DNA from: Bradyrhizobium sp. AZCC 1721
GTDB lineage: Bacteria > Pseudomonadota > Alphaproteobacteria > Rhizobiales > Xanthobacteraceae
Assembly: GCF_036924715.1 (NCBI RefSeq)
Contig: NZ_JAZHSB010000001.1
Coordinates: 4,951,001 to 5,015,000 of the forward strand
Direction: 5' to 3'
Length of the DNA stretch: 64,000 nt
Shown: positions 34,339 to 46,043 of the stretch, one piece after another
Numbering within the stretch: the stretch's first letter is position 1
How the letters are laid out: each line of letters starts with the position of its first letter
The notes under the pieces: model-generated
The model's database searches: none
What the model saw: only the letters and a program-made list of their open reading frames with translations
Told to the model about the DNA's origin: nothing
Position numbers and translations under genes: made by a program

Positions 34339-35679
34339 ATGTCGAAGTTCGAGTACTTAAAGCTTGCCGATACCGTCGCCGCCGAGATCGCCAACGGCGC
34401 GCTCAAGCCCGGCGATCGCCTGCCGCCGCAGCGCAGCTTCGCCTATCAGCGCAAGATCGCGGTCTCGACCGCGAGCCGCGTCTATACCGAGTTGTTGCGC
34501 CGTGGCCTGGTGGTCGGCGAAGTCGGACGCGGCACGTTCGTGTCTGGCGAGACGCGCCGCGGCATCGCCATGCCGGCCGAGCCGCGCGGCGCGCGTATCG
34601 ATCTGGAAGTGAACTACCCGATACTGCCGACGCAATCGGCGATGATCGCAAGAAGCCTTGCAGGGCTGGAACGCCCCGAGGTGCTCGATCTCGCGTTGCG
34701 GCACTCGACCACGGCAGGCACTCTTGCCGCGCGGACCATTTCCGCCGAGTTTCTCTCCCGCGAGGACTGGTCGCCGGCCCCCGATCAACTCGTCTTCACG
34801 GCGAACGGGCGGCAATGCATCGCCGCCGCTCTTGCGGCGGTGGTGCCGAGCGGCGGCCGCTGCGGCGTCGAGGCGCTGACCTATCCGTTCATCAAGGACA
34901 TCGCCGTCAGGCTTGGCGTGACGCTGGTGCCGCTTGCGATGGATGAGAACGGCGTTCGCCCGGACGCCGTGCAGAAGGCTCACCGCGAAGCGCATTTGTC
35001 GGCGCTGTACGTTCAGCCGACGATACAAAACCCGCTCGGCATGACCATGCCAGCGGCGCGCCGCGCCCATTTGCTGCGCGTGGTCGAGAAGCTCGGCCTC
35101 ACCGTCATTGAGGATACGGTCTACGGCTTTCTTGACGAAGAAACCCCGATGGCCGCGCTCGCGCCGGATAACTGCATCACGCTCGACAGCCTGTCGAAGA
35201 AGGTGGCGCCGGGCCTTGCCCTCGGCTTCATCGTGTCGCCGCCGCGGCTGCGCGAACGCGTCATGTCCGCGGTTCGATCGGGCGGATGGACGGCTTCGGG
35301 ATTTGCGTTTGCCGCCGGACAGCGCTTGATGGCGGATGGCACTGTTGCCGAGCTGTCACGCCTGAAACGCATCGATGCGGCACGGCGCCAGCAGATGGCG
35401 GCCAAATACCTCGCCGGATTCGATGTTCAGGCCAACGTCAAATCCTACCATCTCTGGCTGACCTTGCCCCAGCACTGGCGCTCGCAGACATTCGTCGCGG
35501 CCGCGGCCCGGCGCGACATCGCGTTGACCCCTTCGACTACCTTCGCGGTAAGTCCGGGACACGCCCCCAACGCGGTCCGCCTGGCGCTCGGCGCCCCCAG
35601 CACCGAACAGCTCGAACTGGCGCTGCGAACGTTGTCGGGAATGCTGACGGCGAAGGAAGACGTCGATACGACCGAGTAG
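34339..35679 (+). CDS. MocR/PdxR-type GntR regulator with aminotransferase domain
   Basis: 446 residues from the ATG at 34339, which follows the third operator repeat. N-terminal GntR winged helix: ADTVAAEIANGALKPGDRLPPQRSFAYQRKIAVSTASRVYTELLRRG, then a fold-type I aminotransferase-like domain. The PLP lysine is in CITLDSLSKKVAPGLALGF, with IQNPLG and VIEDTVYGFL before it. These proteins sense PLP or amino-acid-related ligands and usually regulate a neighbouring gene. Neighbours are DUF1127 (divergent) and YdcF (convergent). No transporter or pyridoxal gene is adjacent, so the target is unknown. Confidence 0.9.
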   Translation: MSKFEYLKLADTVAAEIANGALKPGDRLPPQRSFAYQRKIAVSTASRVYTELLRRGLVVGEVGRGTFVSGETRRGIAMPAEPRGARIDLEVNYPILPTQSAMIARSLAGLERPEVLDLALRHSTTAGTLAARTISAEFLSREDWSPAPDQLVFTANGRQCIAAALAAVVPSGGRCGVEALTYPFIKDIAVRLGVTLVPLAMDENGVRPDAVQKAHREAHLSALYVQPTIQNPLGMTMPAARRAHLLRVVEKLGLTVIEDTVYGFLDEETPMAALAPDNCITLDSLSKKVAPGLALGFIVSPPRLRERVMSAVRSGGWTASGFAFAAGQRLMADGTVAELSRLKRIDAARRQQMAAKYLAGFDVQANVKSYHLWLTLPQHWRSQTFVAAAARRDIALTPSTTFAVSPGHAPNAVRLALGAPSTEQLELALRTLSGMLTAKEDVDTTE

Positions 35680-35681
35680 AA

Positions 35682-36290
35682 TTATCGGTCGCCCGCCGGG
35701 CTTGCCGGCCACTCGGCGATAAAGCCCCTCGCCTTGTACGGCTCGATCTTGTCCCATTCGTGGAGCATGCGGCGGCTGAATTCGGCGTCGGTGTGCCAGA
35801 GCGCCCGCGGCGTCTTGAAACTGTCGACCATGACCAGCATCTTTTCCACTTCCGGCCAGTGTCGGTGCAGCGTCATCGGATAGCGGCGCGCGGTCCAGGT
35901 ATTGCCGAGACAGATCACGCTTCGGATGTTGGCAAGGCCGAGCGCAGCGTCGATGATCGGCAGCGAAAGAATCACGTTTTCGCCGGTGTTCATCGCGCGG
36001 TCCTCTCTCAGGATGATATCGGCCGGAACGCCCCGCGCGATCATGGCATCCGCAATGACCTCGCATTCCGACAGATCCAATCCCGGCGTCACACCGCCGC
36101 TCACGATCGCCCAGCGAAAATATCCGTCGCGCCACAGCCTGCAGGCTTCATCGACGCGCTCCTCGACATCCTCGCGCGTTCCGAATACGAACAGCAGATC
36201 GGCCGGCCGTAACGGCGTCTCGATCAGATGCCGCGTGTTGATCGCGGCAATCTCAGCCTCGGTTGGCGATCGCCTGTTTCGATCCGTCAC
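35682..36290 (-). CDS. YdcF/DUF218-type protein
   Basis: 202 residues from the GTG at 36290. Soluble member of the YdcF (DUF218) family: DLLFVFGTREDVEERVDEACRLWRDGY, AIVSGGVTPG, and EDRAMNTGENVILS, where the conserved acidic and Asn residues follow family order. The proteins are thought to bind nucleotides or S-adenosylmethionine, and some are involved in envelope biology. Its stop codon is 2 bases from the convergent MocR stop. Confidence 0.75.
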   Translation of the reverse strand: MTDRNRRSPTEAEIAAINTRHLIETPLRPADLLFVFGTREDVEERVDEACRLWRDGYFRWAIVSGGVTPGLDLSECEVIADAMIARGVPADIILREDRAMNTGENVILSLPIIDAALGLANIRSVICLGNTWTARRYPMTLHRHWPEVEKMLVMVDSFKTPRALWHTDAEFSRRMLHEWDKIEPYKARGFIAEWPASPAGDR

Positions 36291-36360
36291 GGCAGTTCGT
36301 TTGATAGCGAAAACGGTCCGATCATGATGCCGCGCGTCACGCGTCCGGCGAAGTCACATT

Positions 36361-36993
36361 TCATTTCGCCGGATTGCGAGGCGGCGGCGGGAGCAATGTC
36401 TCGGGCAGCTCATCGAACGTGTAGAGCCGCGGCTTGTTGCGCCAGATGAAGCCGCCCATCTGCCATCCGAACAGGGCGGCGAACCCGACCAGAAACAAGG
36501 CGCCCGCGAATTCACCCGTAGCGACTGCGCGCGCGAGCAATCCTGCGATCGCGATCGCGACCAACGCTAATAGCAGACAGCCGCCGGCATAGGTCATCGG
36601 CCCGATGCCGCCGACCAACGCGACCGTGCCGCGCGCGGCCTTCAGGCGCGCATGCAATTGCTCGATAAAGGCGCGGTAATCGCGGTCCTGCGGCGTCATC
36701 AGCACGACCGTGTGCCAGCTTGTCGAAAAAGCGGTGATGCGCTGGCCGCTCTTGTGTTCGATGTCGGCGCGAAACCGGCGTGACTGCATCGACATTGGCC
36801 GGTAGGAGAGACGCACAGCCACGATATCGACGTACGGCCAGATCCCGGCCTTTCCCCTCGCCTGCCACGACAGCCCTTCATCCCTGAGTTCGAATTCATG
36901 CGCCGATCCGACCAGCGATGCCTTGTAAACATAGCGGGTTCCGGGCGTGCCCTCCCCTGCTGTCGTGGCCTGTTCCGTTAATGAAGGGGGCAA
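36361..36993 (-). CDS. membrane protein of unknown function
   Basis: About 210 residues from a TTG at 36993; no better start exists before the frame runs into the antisense of the neighbouring gene. The N-terminal part is a soluble beta domain (YVYKASLVGSAHEFELRDEGLSW, YVDIVAVRLSYRPMS) and resembles a PH-like domain. A helical segment (DYRAFIEQLHARLKAA) precedes two or three hydrophobic helices (about 150-195), then a Pro-rich end. No named family. Start uncertain. Confidence 0.6.
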   Translation of the reverse strand: MPPSLTEQATTAGEGTPGTRYVYKASLVGSAHEFELRDEGLSWQARGKAGIWPYVDIVAVRLSYRPMSMQSRRFRADIEHKSGQRITAFSTSWHTVVLMTPQDRDYRAFIEQLHARLKAARGTVALVGGIGPMTYAGGCLLLALVAIAIAGLLARAVATGEFAGALFLVGFAALFGWQMGGFIWRNKPRLYTFDELPETLLPPPPRNPAK

Positions 36994-37064
36994 TTCAAAA
37001 ATCCCGTTGTCGGTTGAGTGCGGCCTGCTTGCGCGGCGAGCTGGCTTTACCTTACAAGCGGGCC

Positions 37065-37499
37065 ATGGCCGATACGACTTATTTTCCGCGTCGCCTGATC
37101 CTGGCCGGCGCGATTGTTTCCGGAGTGCTGCTGGCGCTGGCCGTGCACATGTTGGGCGCGCGTTACGGGCTCGATCTCGGCGGCCTGTGGCGAACCGACA
37201 CAAGCGAATTCATGCCCGCGGGCGCGGCAATCGCGTGGTGGCTGATCGCGACCGTGGGCTTTTCCGGCGGCTATTTTACCGCCAACCTGATGCACAGCGC
37301 GGCCTCGGGCCAAATTCCGCAGCGGATGCGACAGTTCCTGATCGCAGTCGGCGTACTGATCCTTGCCGGCGCCGGACAAGCCGCCTCGGCGCCGAGCCCG
37401 GTCCCGACCGTGTCGGGCGTGCTCGCCGGCCTTGCGGCCTTATGCCTCGGCGCGGTGATGGCATTCTGCGGCGCGCATTTCGCGCTGCGCAAGGCTTAG
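37065..37499 (+). CDS. small multi-pass membrane protein
   Basis: 144 residues from the ATG at 37065 (CAAGCGGGCC before it, weak ribosome-binding site). Four hydrophobic segments: LILAGAIVSGVLLALAV, AAIAWWLIATVGFSGGYF, FLIAVGVLILAGAG and VLAGLAALCLGAVMAFCG. No domain recognised. It lies divergently from the preceding membrane protein gene, about 70 bases apart, and the two may work together. Confidence 0.6.
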   Translation: MADTTYFPRRLILAGAIVSGVLLALAVHMLGARYGLDLGGLWRTDTSEFMPAGAAIAWWLIATVGFSGGYFTANLMHSAASGQIPQRMRQFLIAVGVLILAGAGQAASAPSPVPTVSGVLAGLAALCLGAVMAFCGAHFALRKA

Positions 37500-37518
37500 A
37501 GAAGCAAGACTTGAGAAA

Positions 37519-39921
37519 CTAAGCGACGACCCGCGCCCGTGGCTTCGATAGCATCGTTTCCACCTCGGCAGCGGGGCGCGGCGGGCTGAACAGATAGCCT
37601 TGCGCCTGCGTGCAGCCCTCCTGGCGCAAGAGGTCGAACTGCGCGTCGGTCTCGACGCCTTCAGCCGTGGTGATGATACCCAGGCTCTTGCCGAGGCCGG
37701 TCACGGCGCGGACGATCGCCATCGAATCATCGCGCGTCGCCAGTTCGGTGATGAACGAGCGATCGATCTTGATCTTGTCGAACGGAAAGCTGCGCAGGTA
37801 ACTGAGGGACGAATATCCGGTTCCGAAGTCGTCGAGCGAAATCCGGACGCCGAAGGCGCGAAGCTCGTGCAGAACCGAGAGCGTGGCCTCGCTGCTCTGC
37901 AGCAGCACCGATTCCGTGATCTCGAGCTCGAGCCGGTGCGCCGGAAGACCCGAGGCTTTCAGCGCCTCCGTCACCGTCGATACCAGATTGGGATTCTTGA
38001 ACTGCACCGGCGACAGATTGACGGCGACGCCGACATCCTGCGACCACTGGGCCGCGTCGAGGCAGGCTCGGCGCAACACCCAGTCGCCGATCGGCACGAT
38101 CAGGCCGGTTTCCTCTGCCAGCGGAATGAAGTTGGCCGGAGAGATCATGCCGCGGAGCGAATGATTCCACCGCACTAGCGCTTCGAAACCGACGACGACA
38201 TCTTTGGCGACGTCGCGGATCGGCTGGTAATAGACTTCGAATTCTCCGCGCTGCAGCGCGGCGCGCAAGTCGAGCTCCAGGAGCCGCCGGGCCTGCGCAC
38301 GCGCGTCCATCCCGGTCTCGAAGAAGCGGTAGGTGCCGCGGCCGTCCTCCTTGGCGCGGTAGAGCGCGAGGTCGGCCTTCTTGAGGAGCTCGTCGGGGTT
38401 CTTGCCGTCCTCCGGCGCCAGCGAAATACCGATGCTGACCCCGATGACGAGTTGATGGCCGGCAATCTCGTAAGGCGCGGAAACCTTCTCCACCACGTGG
38501 CTGGCGAGCAAGGAAACGGCGGACGGGTCGCAATCGTTGCAGAACTGCACGATCGCGAATTCGTCCCCACCCAGCCTCGCCACCGTGTCGTTCTCGGTGA
38601 TGCATTCGCTGAGGCGGCGGGCGACTTCTTTCAAGAGCGCATCGCCGACCGGATGGCCGAGCGAATCGTTGATGTCCTTGAAGTGGTCGAGATCGAGACA
38701 GAGCACCGCAAGCTGATCGCTGCGTTTGGCGAGCCGCAACGCCTTTTCGAGCTGCTCGCGGAACAACGTCCGATTCGGCAGATTGGTCAGCGCGTCATGG
38801 CGCGCCATGTGGGAAATCTGTTCCTGGGCAGCCTGCCATTCGGTGATGTCCTCGAAGGTCGCGACCCATCCGCCGCCCTTCATCGGCTGGTCGACGACGC
38901 GGAGCGAACGTCCGTTGCGGCCGATCGACTTGGTCACGGTGTTGCCGGCCTTGGCATCCGCTACCACCGCAGCGAAGAATTCATCGGGATCGCCGTCCCA
39001 TTCGCCGACCGATTTCAGTTCGCGCAGAACGTCGATCAGCAACCGGCCTTGCAGTGGCATGCCGGACCGGTCCATCAACTCGACGTAGCGTTGGTTGAAC
39101 AGCAGGATGCGGCCGTCCGCATCGAACATGCAAAGTCCCTGCGACATGTTGTCGAGCGCGGTGTCGAGCAGGACTTTCTGTTGATGCAGCTCGCCCTTGG
39201 CGCGGCGATCGATCATGGCCGCCAGCAGCGACAGCCCGAGGATGGCGAACGCCGCCACCGCTGTCAGGAAGGAAAGCGCGGTCGGTGAAATCGACAGCCC
39301 GTCGGTCCCGAGCGTCGGGTCGGGAATCAGTGTGACGGCGCCCATCGCCGTGAAATGATGCGAAACGATGGCAATCGTGAGCAGCCCGGTGGCGCCCATG
39401 GTATAGACGGGATCATCGCGACGCACGGCAACAAGAAGCGCCATGGCGGCAAACACGCTGCCAAAAACGATCGAGGCCACAACGATGCCAGGCGACCACA
39501 CAATGAACGCCGGAAGCTCGAGTGCGGCCATGCCGGTATAATGCATCGCGGCGACGCCCGCGCCAATCACGGCACCACCAAACGCAACCACCGGCCACCG
39601 TGCGCTCGACAGCGCAATGCACAGACCGACAGCGACGATGCCTATCGCGAAGACCAGCGACAACAGCGTAATGGGAATGCTGTATCCGGCTCCGGCGCCG
39701 GGATCGTAGGCCAGCATCGCGACGAAATGGGTGGCCCAGATTCCGCAGCCGCCGACCGCTGCGTCGAGGCCGATCCAGATCGCGCGCGTACGGCCGCGCG
39801 AGGCCCTGGCACGATGAAACAGACTGATGGCGACTGCGCTGGCGAGCCAGCAAATGGCACCGGCGAGCACGACCAGACGCCAGTCATGCTCGGCAGTGAG
39901 GCAAGTTAGGACGCGGTACAT
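37519..39921 (-). CDS. MHYT-PAS-GGDEF-EAL cyclic-di-GMP protein
   Basis: 800 residues from the ATG at 39921. N-terminal MHYT sensor with seven helices and the repeated His/Met motifs WATHFVAML, AAMHYTGMAAL and VSHHFTAMGAV, thought to bind copper or diatomic gases. Then a coil and PAS domain (DGRILLFNQRYVELM), a GGDEF domain with intact RLGGDEFAIV, and an EAL domain with intact FEALVRW and SLDDFGTGYSSLSYLR. Both catalytic motifs look functional, so it may make and degrade c-di-GMP. A role in motility or biofilm switching is expected for the family. Confidence 0.92.
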   Translation of the reverse strand: MYRVLTCLTAEHDWRLVVLAGAICWLASAVAISLFHRARASRGRTRAIWIGLDAAVGGCGIWATHFVAMLAYDPGAGAGYSIPITLLSLVFAIGIVAVGLCIALSSARWPVVAFGGAVIGAGVAAMHYTGMAALELPAFIVWSPGIVVASIVFGSVFAAMALLVAVRRDDPVYTMGATGLLTIAIVSHHFTAMGAVTLIPDPTLGTDGLSISPTALSFLTAVAAFAILGLSLLAAMIDRRAKGELHQQKVLLDTALDNMSQGLCMFDADGRILLFNQRYVELMDRSGMPLQGRLLIDVLRELKSVGEWDGDPDEFFAAVVADAKAGNTVTKSIGRNGRSLRVVDQPMKGGGWVATFEDITEWQAAQEQISHMARHDALTNLPNRTLFREQLEKALRLAKRSDQLAVLCLDLDHFKDINDSLGHPVGDALLKEVARRLSECITENDTVARLGGDEFAIVQFCNDCDPSAVSLLASHVVEKVSAPYEIAGHQLVIGVSIGISLAPEDGKNPDELLKKADLALYRAKEDGRGTYRFFETGMDARAQARRLLELDLRAALQRGEFEVYYQPIRDVAKDVVVGFEALVRWNHSLRGMISPANFIPLAEETGLIVPIGDWVLRRACLDAAQWSQDVGVAVNLSPVQFKNPNLVSTVTEALKASGLPAHRLELEITESVLLQSSEATLSVLHELRAFGVRISLDDFGTGYSSLSYLRSFPFDKIKIDRSFITELATRDDSMAIVRAVTGLGKSLGIITTAEGVETDAQFDLLRQEGCTQAQGYLFSPPRPAAEVETMLSKPRARVVA

Positions 39922-40039
39922 ACAGACCCCCGAAGGCCTGTAACAGCACCCTATTGGTATATTTGGCGTAACCGCCGCGACGCAGTTGCGCGGATGGTGA
40001 ACAAACGCTTTTTGGCATGCCAGGCATGCCGGCACGGAG

Positions 40040-40070
40040 ACGCCGCGCGAGCCACTTGCCCGCGCGGCGT
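40040..40070 (+). terminator. hairpin between the c-di-GMP gene and the DUF892 gene
   Basis: 10-bp stem ACGCCGCGCG / CGCGCGGCGT followed on the plus strand by TTTTGCC. No plus-strand gene precedes it, so it may act as a barrier or as the transcript end of the minus-strand DUF892 gene. Confidence 0.4.
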
Positions 40071-40092
40071 TTTGCCTCAATGGCGCGATGAA

Positions 40093-40599
40093 TCAGCTTG
40101 CGGCTCGCAGGTTAACCTTGCCTTCCGCCAGCGAGGTCAGCTTCTTGTCGACCGTCTTTTCCTCATCGAGCGTCTTCTGCAGGATGCTGGCGCAATCGTT
40201 GCGGCCGAGCTGCCGTGCCCACGCGACCAGGCTGCCGTAACGGGTGATTTCGTAGTGCTCGGCAGCCTGCGCGGCGTTGATCAGGGCCGCGTCCAACACG
40301 GCCTTATCAGCGATCTCGCCCGCGACATCATCGGCTTCCTCGATGATGCCGTCGATCGCCGGGCAATCGACCGCCTTCACCTCGGCGCCGTGCATACGGA
40401 ATATCTCTTCGAGGCGCTGCACATGCGTCTTGGTTTCGTCGAGATGGCTCAGGAATCCTTGCTTGAGCTGCTTGTCGGTGGCCTTTTCGGCCATTTTTGG
40501 CAGCGCTTTCACGAGCTGCTTCTCGGCATAGTAGATATCCTGCAATTGATGGACGAACAGGTCGTTCATGGTCTTGATGTCTTTGGTGAACAGTCCCAT
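40093..40599 (-). CDS. DUF892 (YciE/YciF) ferritin-like protein
   Basis: 168 residues; four-helix bundle pattern MNDLFVHQLQDIYYAEKQLVKALPKMAEKA, LDETKTHVQRLEEIF, AAEHYEITRYGSLVAWARQLG, and LDEEKTVDKKLTSLAE. Glu and His residues at the positions that coordinate a di-iron site in the YciF family are visible. Members are induced by osmotic or general stress. AAGGAGAACCGC precedes the ATG. Confidence 0.85.
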   Translation of the reverse strand: MGLFTKDIKTMNDLFVHQLQDIYYAEKQLVKALPKMAEKATDKQLKQGFLSHLDETKTHVQRLEEIFRMHGAEVKAVDCPAIDGIIEEADDVAGEIADKAVLDAALINAAQAAEHYEITRYGSLVAWARQLGRNDCASILQKTLDEEKTVDKKLTSLAEGKVNLRAAS

Positions 40600-40985
40600 T
40601 GCGGTTCTCCTTCATTTGGGAACACGCAGGGCGCAGGCCTCGTGCTGGCCGGGCGCGCGCTTCATGTTCGGTGCTGTTAGAGGCTAACTTGCTTGCGAAA
40701 AGGACGTTCCTGAAAGCCGCGAAAACGCCGCGATGGAACGGACGGAACGGCGCGGCAAAAAGTGCCCGCGGAACCGACCTCGTTGCGACTCAAATTCGTT
40801 AACGCCGCGACATATGTATGGCGTATGACAAAGGCGGCGAACGACGCCAAAAGGCATGCTTGTCAAGGGCTGCACAACGGCCCGGTTTTGGCTTATGGGT
40901 TTCGCGCACGGTGCCTCTGACCGTCGACTGTCACCCGTCGTGACAGGCCCCATCTTTACGTACTGCCGCCCCGCCGGGAGGATGA
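40600..40985. other. intergenic region
   Basis: Divergent 386-base spacer between the DUF892 gene and the flippase-like gene. Open frames on both strands have Arg-rich, unrecognised products and no start signals. An ACATATGT palindrome lies near 40809. No clear promoter identified. Confidence 0.4.
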
Positions 40986-42041
40986 ATGCATCGGCTGCTG
41001 ACCGCGCTCAGGCGTGGCTTCAAGGAGAAGGTCGGCTGGAAACGGCTGGGAATTGTCGCGAGTCTTCTCATCATAGCTCTTGCGATCACCCATCTGGTGC
41101 GCACCCTCAAGGGCGTCGACACCGGGGTCATTCTGACTGCGCTGACCGAAATCGCACCGCATCGCATCGCGCTGGCTGCGCTGTGCGTGGTGGGAGCGTT
41201 TTGCACGCTGACTTTCTATGATTTCTTTGCCTTGCGAACCATTGGCAAGACGCACGTGCCCTATCGCATCGCCGCGCTGTCGAGCTTCACGAGCTACACC
41301 ATCGGCCACAATATCGGCGCCACCGTGTTTACCGGCGGCGCGATCAGGTTCCGGATCTATTCGGACTACGGTCTGACGGCGATCGATGTCGCAAAAATCT
41401 GCTTCCTCTCGGGCCTCACCTTCTGGCTCGGCAATCTGTTCGTGCTCGGCCTGGGCATGGCTTGGCATCCCGAGGCGGCGTCGGCGATGGACCTGTTGCC
41501 GCCGGCCATGAACCGCTTGATCGCGATCGGCTGCCTTGCCGGCATCGCCGCCTATTTCGTCTGGCTATTGATGGGCGAGGGCCGCCGCGAACTCGGCCAG
41601 AACGGCTGGAAGGTCGTGTTGCCCTCCGCCCGGCTGACGCTGCTGCAGATCCTCATCGGCGTCGTCGATCTCGGCTTCTGCGCGCTGGCGATGTATCTGT
41701 TGATGCCGATGGCGCCGCACATCGATTTCGTTTCGCTGGCGGTGGTATTCATCCTGGCGACGCTGCTCGGTTTTGCCAGCCATGCGCCCGGCAGCATCGG
41801 CGTGTTCGACGCGGCGATGCTGGTGGCGCTGCCACAGTTCGGCAGGGAAGAATTGCTGGCGACGCTGGTGGTGTTCCGGATCCTCTACTTCCTGATCCCC
41901 TTCGGCATCTCGATTTCGATCATGGGGACGCGCGAAGTCTGGCTCAGCGTGGTGCAGCCCTGGCAGGAACGGCGCCGGCTCAGCGAAGCCTGTACGGCCA
42001 AGGCCAGGGTGCGGCAACCGATCAAGGGCCGGCAACCCTGA
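40986..42041 (+). CDS. UPF0104 / lysylphosphatidylglycerol synthase membrane-domain protein
   Basis: 351 residues, about eight membrane helices. The pattern SSFTSYTIGHNIGATVFTGG, AIRFRIYSDYGLTAIDVAKICFLSGLTFWLG and GFASHAPGSIGVFDAAML is the flippase-like membrane half of MprF and its relatives. The cytosolic aminoacyltransferase domain of MprF is absent, so it probably flips or handles a lipid rather than synthesising it. GGGAGG lies 5 bases before the ATG. Confidence 0.85.
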   Translation: MHRLLTALRRGFKEKVGWKRLGIVASLLIIALAITHLVRTLKGVDTGVILTALTEIAPHRIALAALCVVGAFCTLTFYDFFALRTIGKTHVPYRIAALSSFTSYTIGHNIGATVFTGGAIRFRIYSDYGLTAIDVAKICFLSGLTFWLGNLFVLGLGMAWHPEAASAMDLLPPAMNRLIAIGCLAGIAAYFVWLLMGEGRRELGQNGWKVVLPSARLTLLQILIGVVDLGFCALAMYLLMPMAPHIDFVSLAVVFILATLLGFASHAPGSIGVFDAAMLVALPQFGREELLATLVVFRILYFLIPFGISISIMGTREVWLSVVQPWQERRRLSEACTAKARVRQPIKGRQP

Positions 42042-42138
42042 AGCTGGTAACGGCGTCGTTATCTGCGCCGTCTGGTGTTTTGGGCCGGAGCTGCCTCATT
42101 CTCTTATTTCTGCCTTACCACTAACGTCAAACGACGCC

Positions 42139-44127
42139 ATGGCTGGAATTCTCCTACGTTCGATGATGTCGGCCGCGCTGCTTGCCGGCGTGCTGACTGG
42201 AATAGTCACGTCCGCGGCGGAAGCCCAGACCGCCGGCGGCTACGGGCCGCTGCAGATTTCCTGGGAGGTGCGTAACCGCTTCCGCCTGTTCCGCGAGGAG
42301 CGGGATTTCCTGCTGCATGCCGAAACCGGACGCGGCCGCAGCGTGCTGGCTTCGGAGCAGGTGCTGGCGATCCAGAGCGACGGCCGCGGCTGGGCGCGCA
42401 ACACCGTGAACCGGCTCTGTATCGATCTTGCAGGCCGCGTCAGCGAGCCCTGCACGCGCGACAACACCAAAGAAAGCTATCTGACGCCGATCGATCATCC
42501 GGTCGTGATCCGTCTGACGGGCCCGGTGCCGGTCGGCGCGACCTGCGCCTGGACGGTCGACGACGGCGACGGCCCGCAAACTTCCACTTTCGACTGCGCC
42601 GAACCGGTCAATCTCCGCGTCCGCTATGGCCGCACCACAGTCGTGACCGCCGACATATCCAGCTCCGAGGGCAGTCAGCGCGCTTTCACCGAGATCGCGG
42701 TACGCGACATCTTCATCGCGGGTCTCGGCGACAGCATCGCGTCCGGCGAGGGAAATCCGGACCGTCCCATTGCGCTCGCTGATGAAGGTTTTTGCTTCCG
42801 CTCCTATCTCGGAACAGCGGCCTCGCAATATTACCGGCCGAGCCGCGCGGGGTATAAAGGCGGACGGGCCTGCGAGGCGCCCGATTCCCTCGCCGTATTG
42901 CAGCGGCAGAGCGCGCTCTGGTTCAACCCTGCCTGCCACCGTTCGCTGTACAGCTATCAGACCCGGACCGCACTGGCCCTTGCCATACGATATCCGCACA
43001 TCGCGGTGACCTATCTGCCGCTGGCCTGCACGGGCGCCACGATTGCCGATGGGCTGTTCGGCTCGCAGCGCGCCCGCGACTGCTTGCCGTCGAAATCGGG
43101 CGGTGCGTGCCAGGGCACCGTCAACGGGCAACTAGCCGAACTGCGTGAAGCCGTGACCGCCGCGAAGCGCCGCCAGCCGGACCGCCAGCTCGACCTGGTG
43201 CTGCTGTCGATCGGCGCCAACGACATCTATTTTTCCGGCCTTGTCGCTGACGTCATCGTGGACACGACGACCGAACGCGCGCTGTTTCGGCGCAGCGGCG
43301 TGATGGCCTCGGTGGACGACGCACGCAGTGCGATGACGCGGGACCTGCCGCAGGGCTTTGCCAAGCTGCGCGAGGCGCTGAAGCCGCTTCTCGGCGGCGA
43401 CCTGTCGCGGGTGGTCTACACCGCCTACGCCAATCCGACGCTGTCGAATGGCGGCGCGCCCTGCCCCGGCGGACGCGCCGGCTTCGACATTCATCCCTCG
43501 TTCAATGCCCAGCCGCAGCGGCTGGCGGCCGTGTCGAACTTCGTCGAAAGCGAATTCCTGCCGCAGTTGCGAGCGCTGGCGCTCTGTGAGGGCGGCATCC
43601 TGTGCCGCAATCCGCGCGCCGACCGCATGACCTTCGTCGACAGCCATCAAGCCAGTTTTGCCAATCACGGCTTCTGCGCACGCGCCGAAAACGACCCCGA
43701 ATTCGACCGGCAATGTTTCTCGGCGACCGGCGACAGCTTCGATCCCGATCTCGTCACGGCCGCCAACCAGCCGATGCTGTGCGGCCGCAGCGCCGGCGAG
43801 TACCGCGCCTATCTACCGCGGGCGCGCTGGATCCGCGACGCAAACGACAGCTACTTCGCGGCGATGACCTACCCGCAGGGCCTGCCGGCGTCGCAGCAGC
43901 CATCCGATATTCATGATGCGACCTGGGGCGTCTTGTCCGCGGTCTATGGCGGCGCGGTGCATCCGAGCGCCGAGGGCCACGCCGCGATGGCCGATGCCGC
44001 CGTGCCGGCGGCCGCGGCCGTGCTGCAGCTCGATGCGGCGGTGCCTGAAGTCACCTCGCAACCAATGCAGCCGATACCGGTTTTGCCGGGCGTGCCACGT
44101 CCGCCAGGCAGAACCGGATTGAACTAG
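42139..44127 (+). CDS. secreted SGNH-type hydrolase
   Basis: 662 residues. Signal peptide ([22 protein letters not shown]). Catalytic blocks: [16 protein letters not shown] (block I, Ser), [15 protein letters not shown] (block III, Asn) and [16 protein letters not shown] (block V, Asp and His). An N-terminal beta domain of about 170 residues precedes it. These enzymes act as lipases, esterases or carbohydrate esterases; the long insert between blocks I and III and the size suggest a specialised substrate. Its stop codon overlaps the convergent DUF2147 stop. Confidence 0.85.
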   Translation: MAGILLRSMMSAALLAGVLTGIVTSAAEAQTAGGYGPLQISWEVRNRFRLFREERDFLLHAETGRGRSVLASEQVLAIQSDGRGWARNTVNRLCIDLAGRVSEPCTRDNTKESYLTPIDHPVVIRLTGPVPVGATCAWTVDDGDGPQTSTFDCAEPVNLRVRYGRTTVVTADISSSEGSQRAFTEIAVRDIFIAGLGDSIASGEGNPDRPIALADEGFCFRSYLGTAASQYYRPSRAGYKGGRACEAPDSLAVLQRQSALWFNPACHRSLYSYQTRTALALAIRYPHIAVTYLPLACTGATIADGLFGSQRARDCLPSKSGGACQGTVNGQLAELREAVTAAKRRQPDRQLDLVLLSIGANDIYFSGLVADVIVDTTTERALFRRSGVMASVDDARSAMTRDLPQGFAKLREALKPLLGGDLSRVVYTAYANPTLSNGGAPCPGGRAGFDIHPSFNAQPQRLAAVSNFVESEFLPQLRALALCEGGILCRNPRADRMTFVDSHQASFANHGFCARAENDPEFDRQCFSATGDSFDPDLVTAANQPMLCGRSAGEYRAYLPRARWIRDANDSYFAAMTYPQGLPASQQPSDIHDATWGVLSAVYGGAVHPSAEGHAAMADAAVPAAAAVLQLDAAVPEVTSQPMQPIPVLPGVPRPPGRTGLN

Positions 44128-44738
44128 CGCGCAGGTGCAGTAACTGGCGCCGGCGCCATTGTCTTCTTGGGCACTGCCGGGGCCTTTGCCGAACCTGCGG
44201 GTTGCTTCGTGACCGCGGCATGCGCCGGCAGATATTTTGCGATGACAGCAGGATCGACCTGCGCCAGCGCCGTATCAGGCAGCCGGGTCCATACTTCATC
44301 CTTGCCGAACAGCGAAATGCCGAGATAGCCGCGCATCGTCAGCGTCTGCCCATCGGGACTGAGCGTCATCTTCGCCTTGTAGATCTTGCCATCGCGCGGA
44401 TCGAGCACGTTGCCATTCTCGTACTTCAATCCCTCGCGCTTCATGTCGCGGATGAAGGAGAGCCCGAGCCACGGCGCATCCTTTCGATCGTCAGTGCATT
44501 TCGAGCAGGTCGGATTGGGAGCATCGCCGGGTTCGGAAAAGAGCTTGGCGAACGCGCCTTCGAAGGTGCCGTTGCGATCGACGACGAGAAACCATCCGAC
44601 CGGCTTGCCCTTCTCGACCTTCTCCCACAGCCCGGCGGCAGAAGGTTCCGCCGGCTGCGCGGCGAGTTCACCGGCGAACGCGAGCCCGATCAGAAGCGGG
44701 AGTATCAGTTGAAATCCGGCCAGCTTGCGCATCGTCAT
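44124..44738 (-). CDS. DUF2147 domain protein, secreted
   Basis: 204 residues from an ATG at 44738; an ATG two codons downstream is equally good. Signal peptide [18 protein letters not shown]. The DUF2147 core appears as [22 protein letters not shown], then [40 protein letters not shown], a compact beta-barrel typical of exported rhizobial proteins. Two Cys (CSKC) lie in an insert. The C-terminal 40 residues are Ala/Pro-rich. Role unknown. Confidence 0.75.
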   Translation of the reverse strand: MTMRKLAGFQLILPLLIGLAFAGELAAQPAEPSAAGLWEKVEKGKPVGWFLVVDRNGTFEGAFAKLFSEPGDAPNPTCSKCTDDRKDAPWLGLSFIRDMKREGLKYENGNVLDPRDGKIYKAKMTLSPDGQTLTMRGYLGISLFGKDEVWTRLPDTALAQVDPAVIAKYLPAHAAVTKQPAGSAKAPAVPKKTMAPAPVTAPAR

Positions 44739-44857
44739 CACCTGATCAATTCGCTAGAGGAATGGCCGCAGACTAAGGCCATTTCGCGGACGGTTCCAGC
44801 GACGATCGCCGCGCGCCCCGACAAAGCTCCGCGAGCCCAACTGTCATTTTTTGGGAA

Positions 44858-45994
<1,137 letters not shown>

Positions 45995-46043
45995 TCACTC
46001 GACAAGTGGGCTGTAAGGAAACGAGACTTTCGGAGATGGCCCC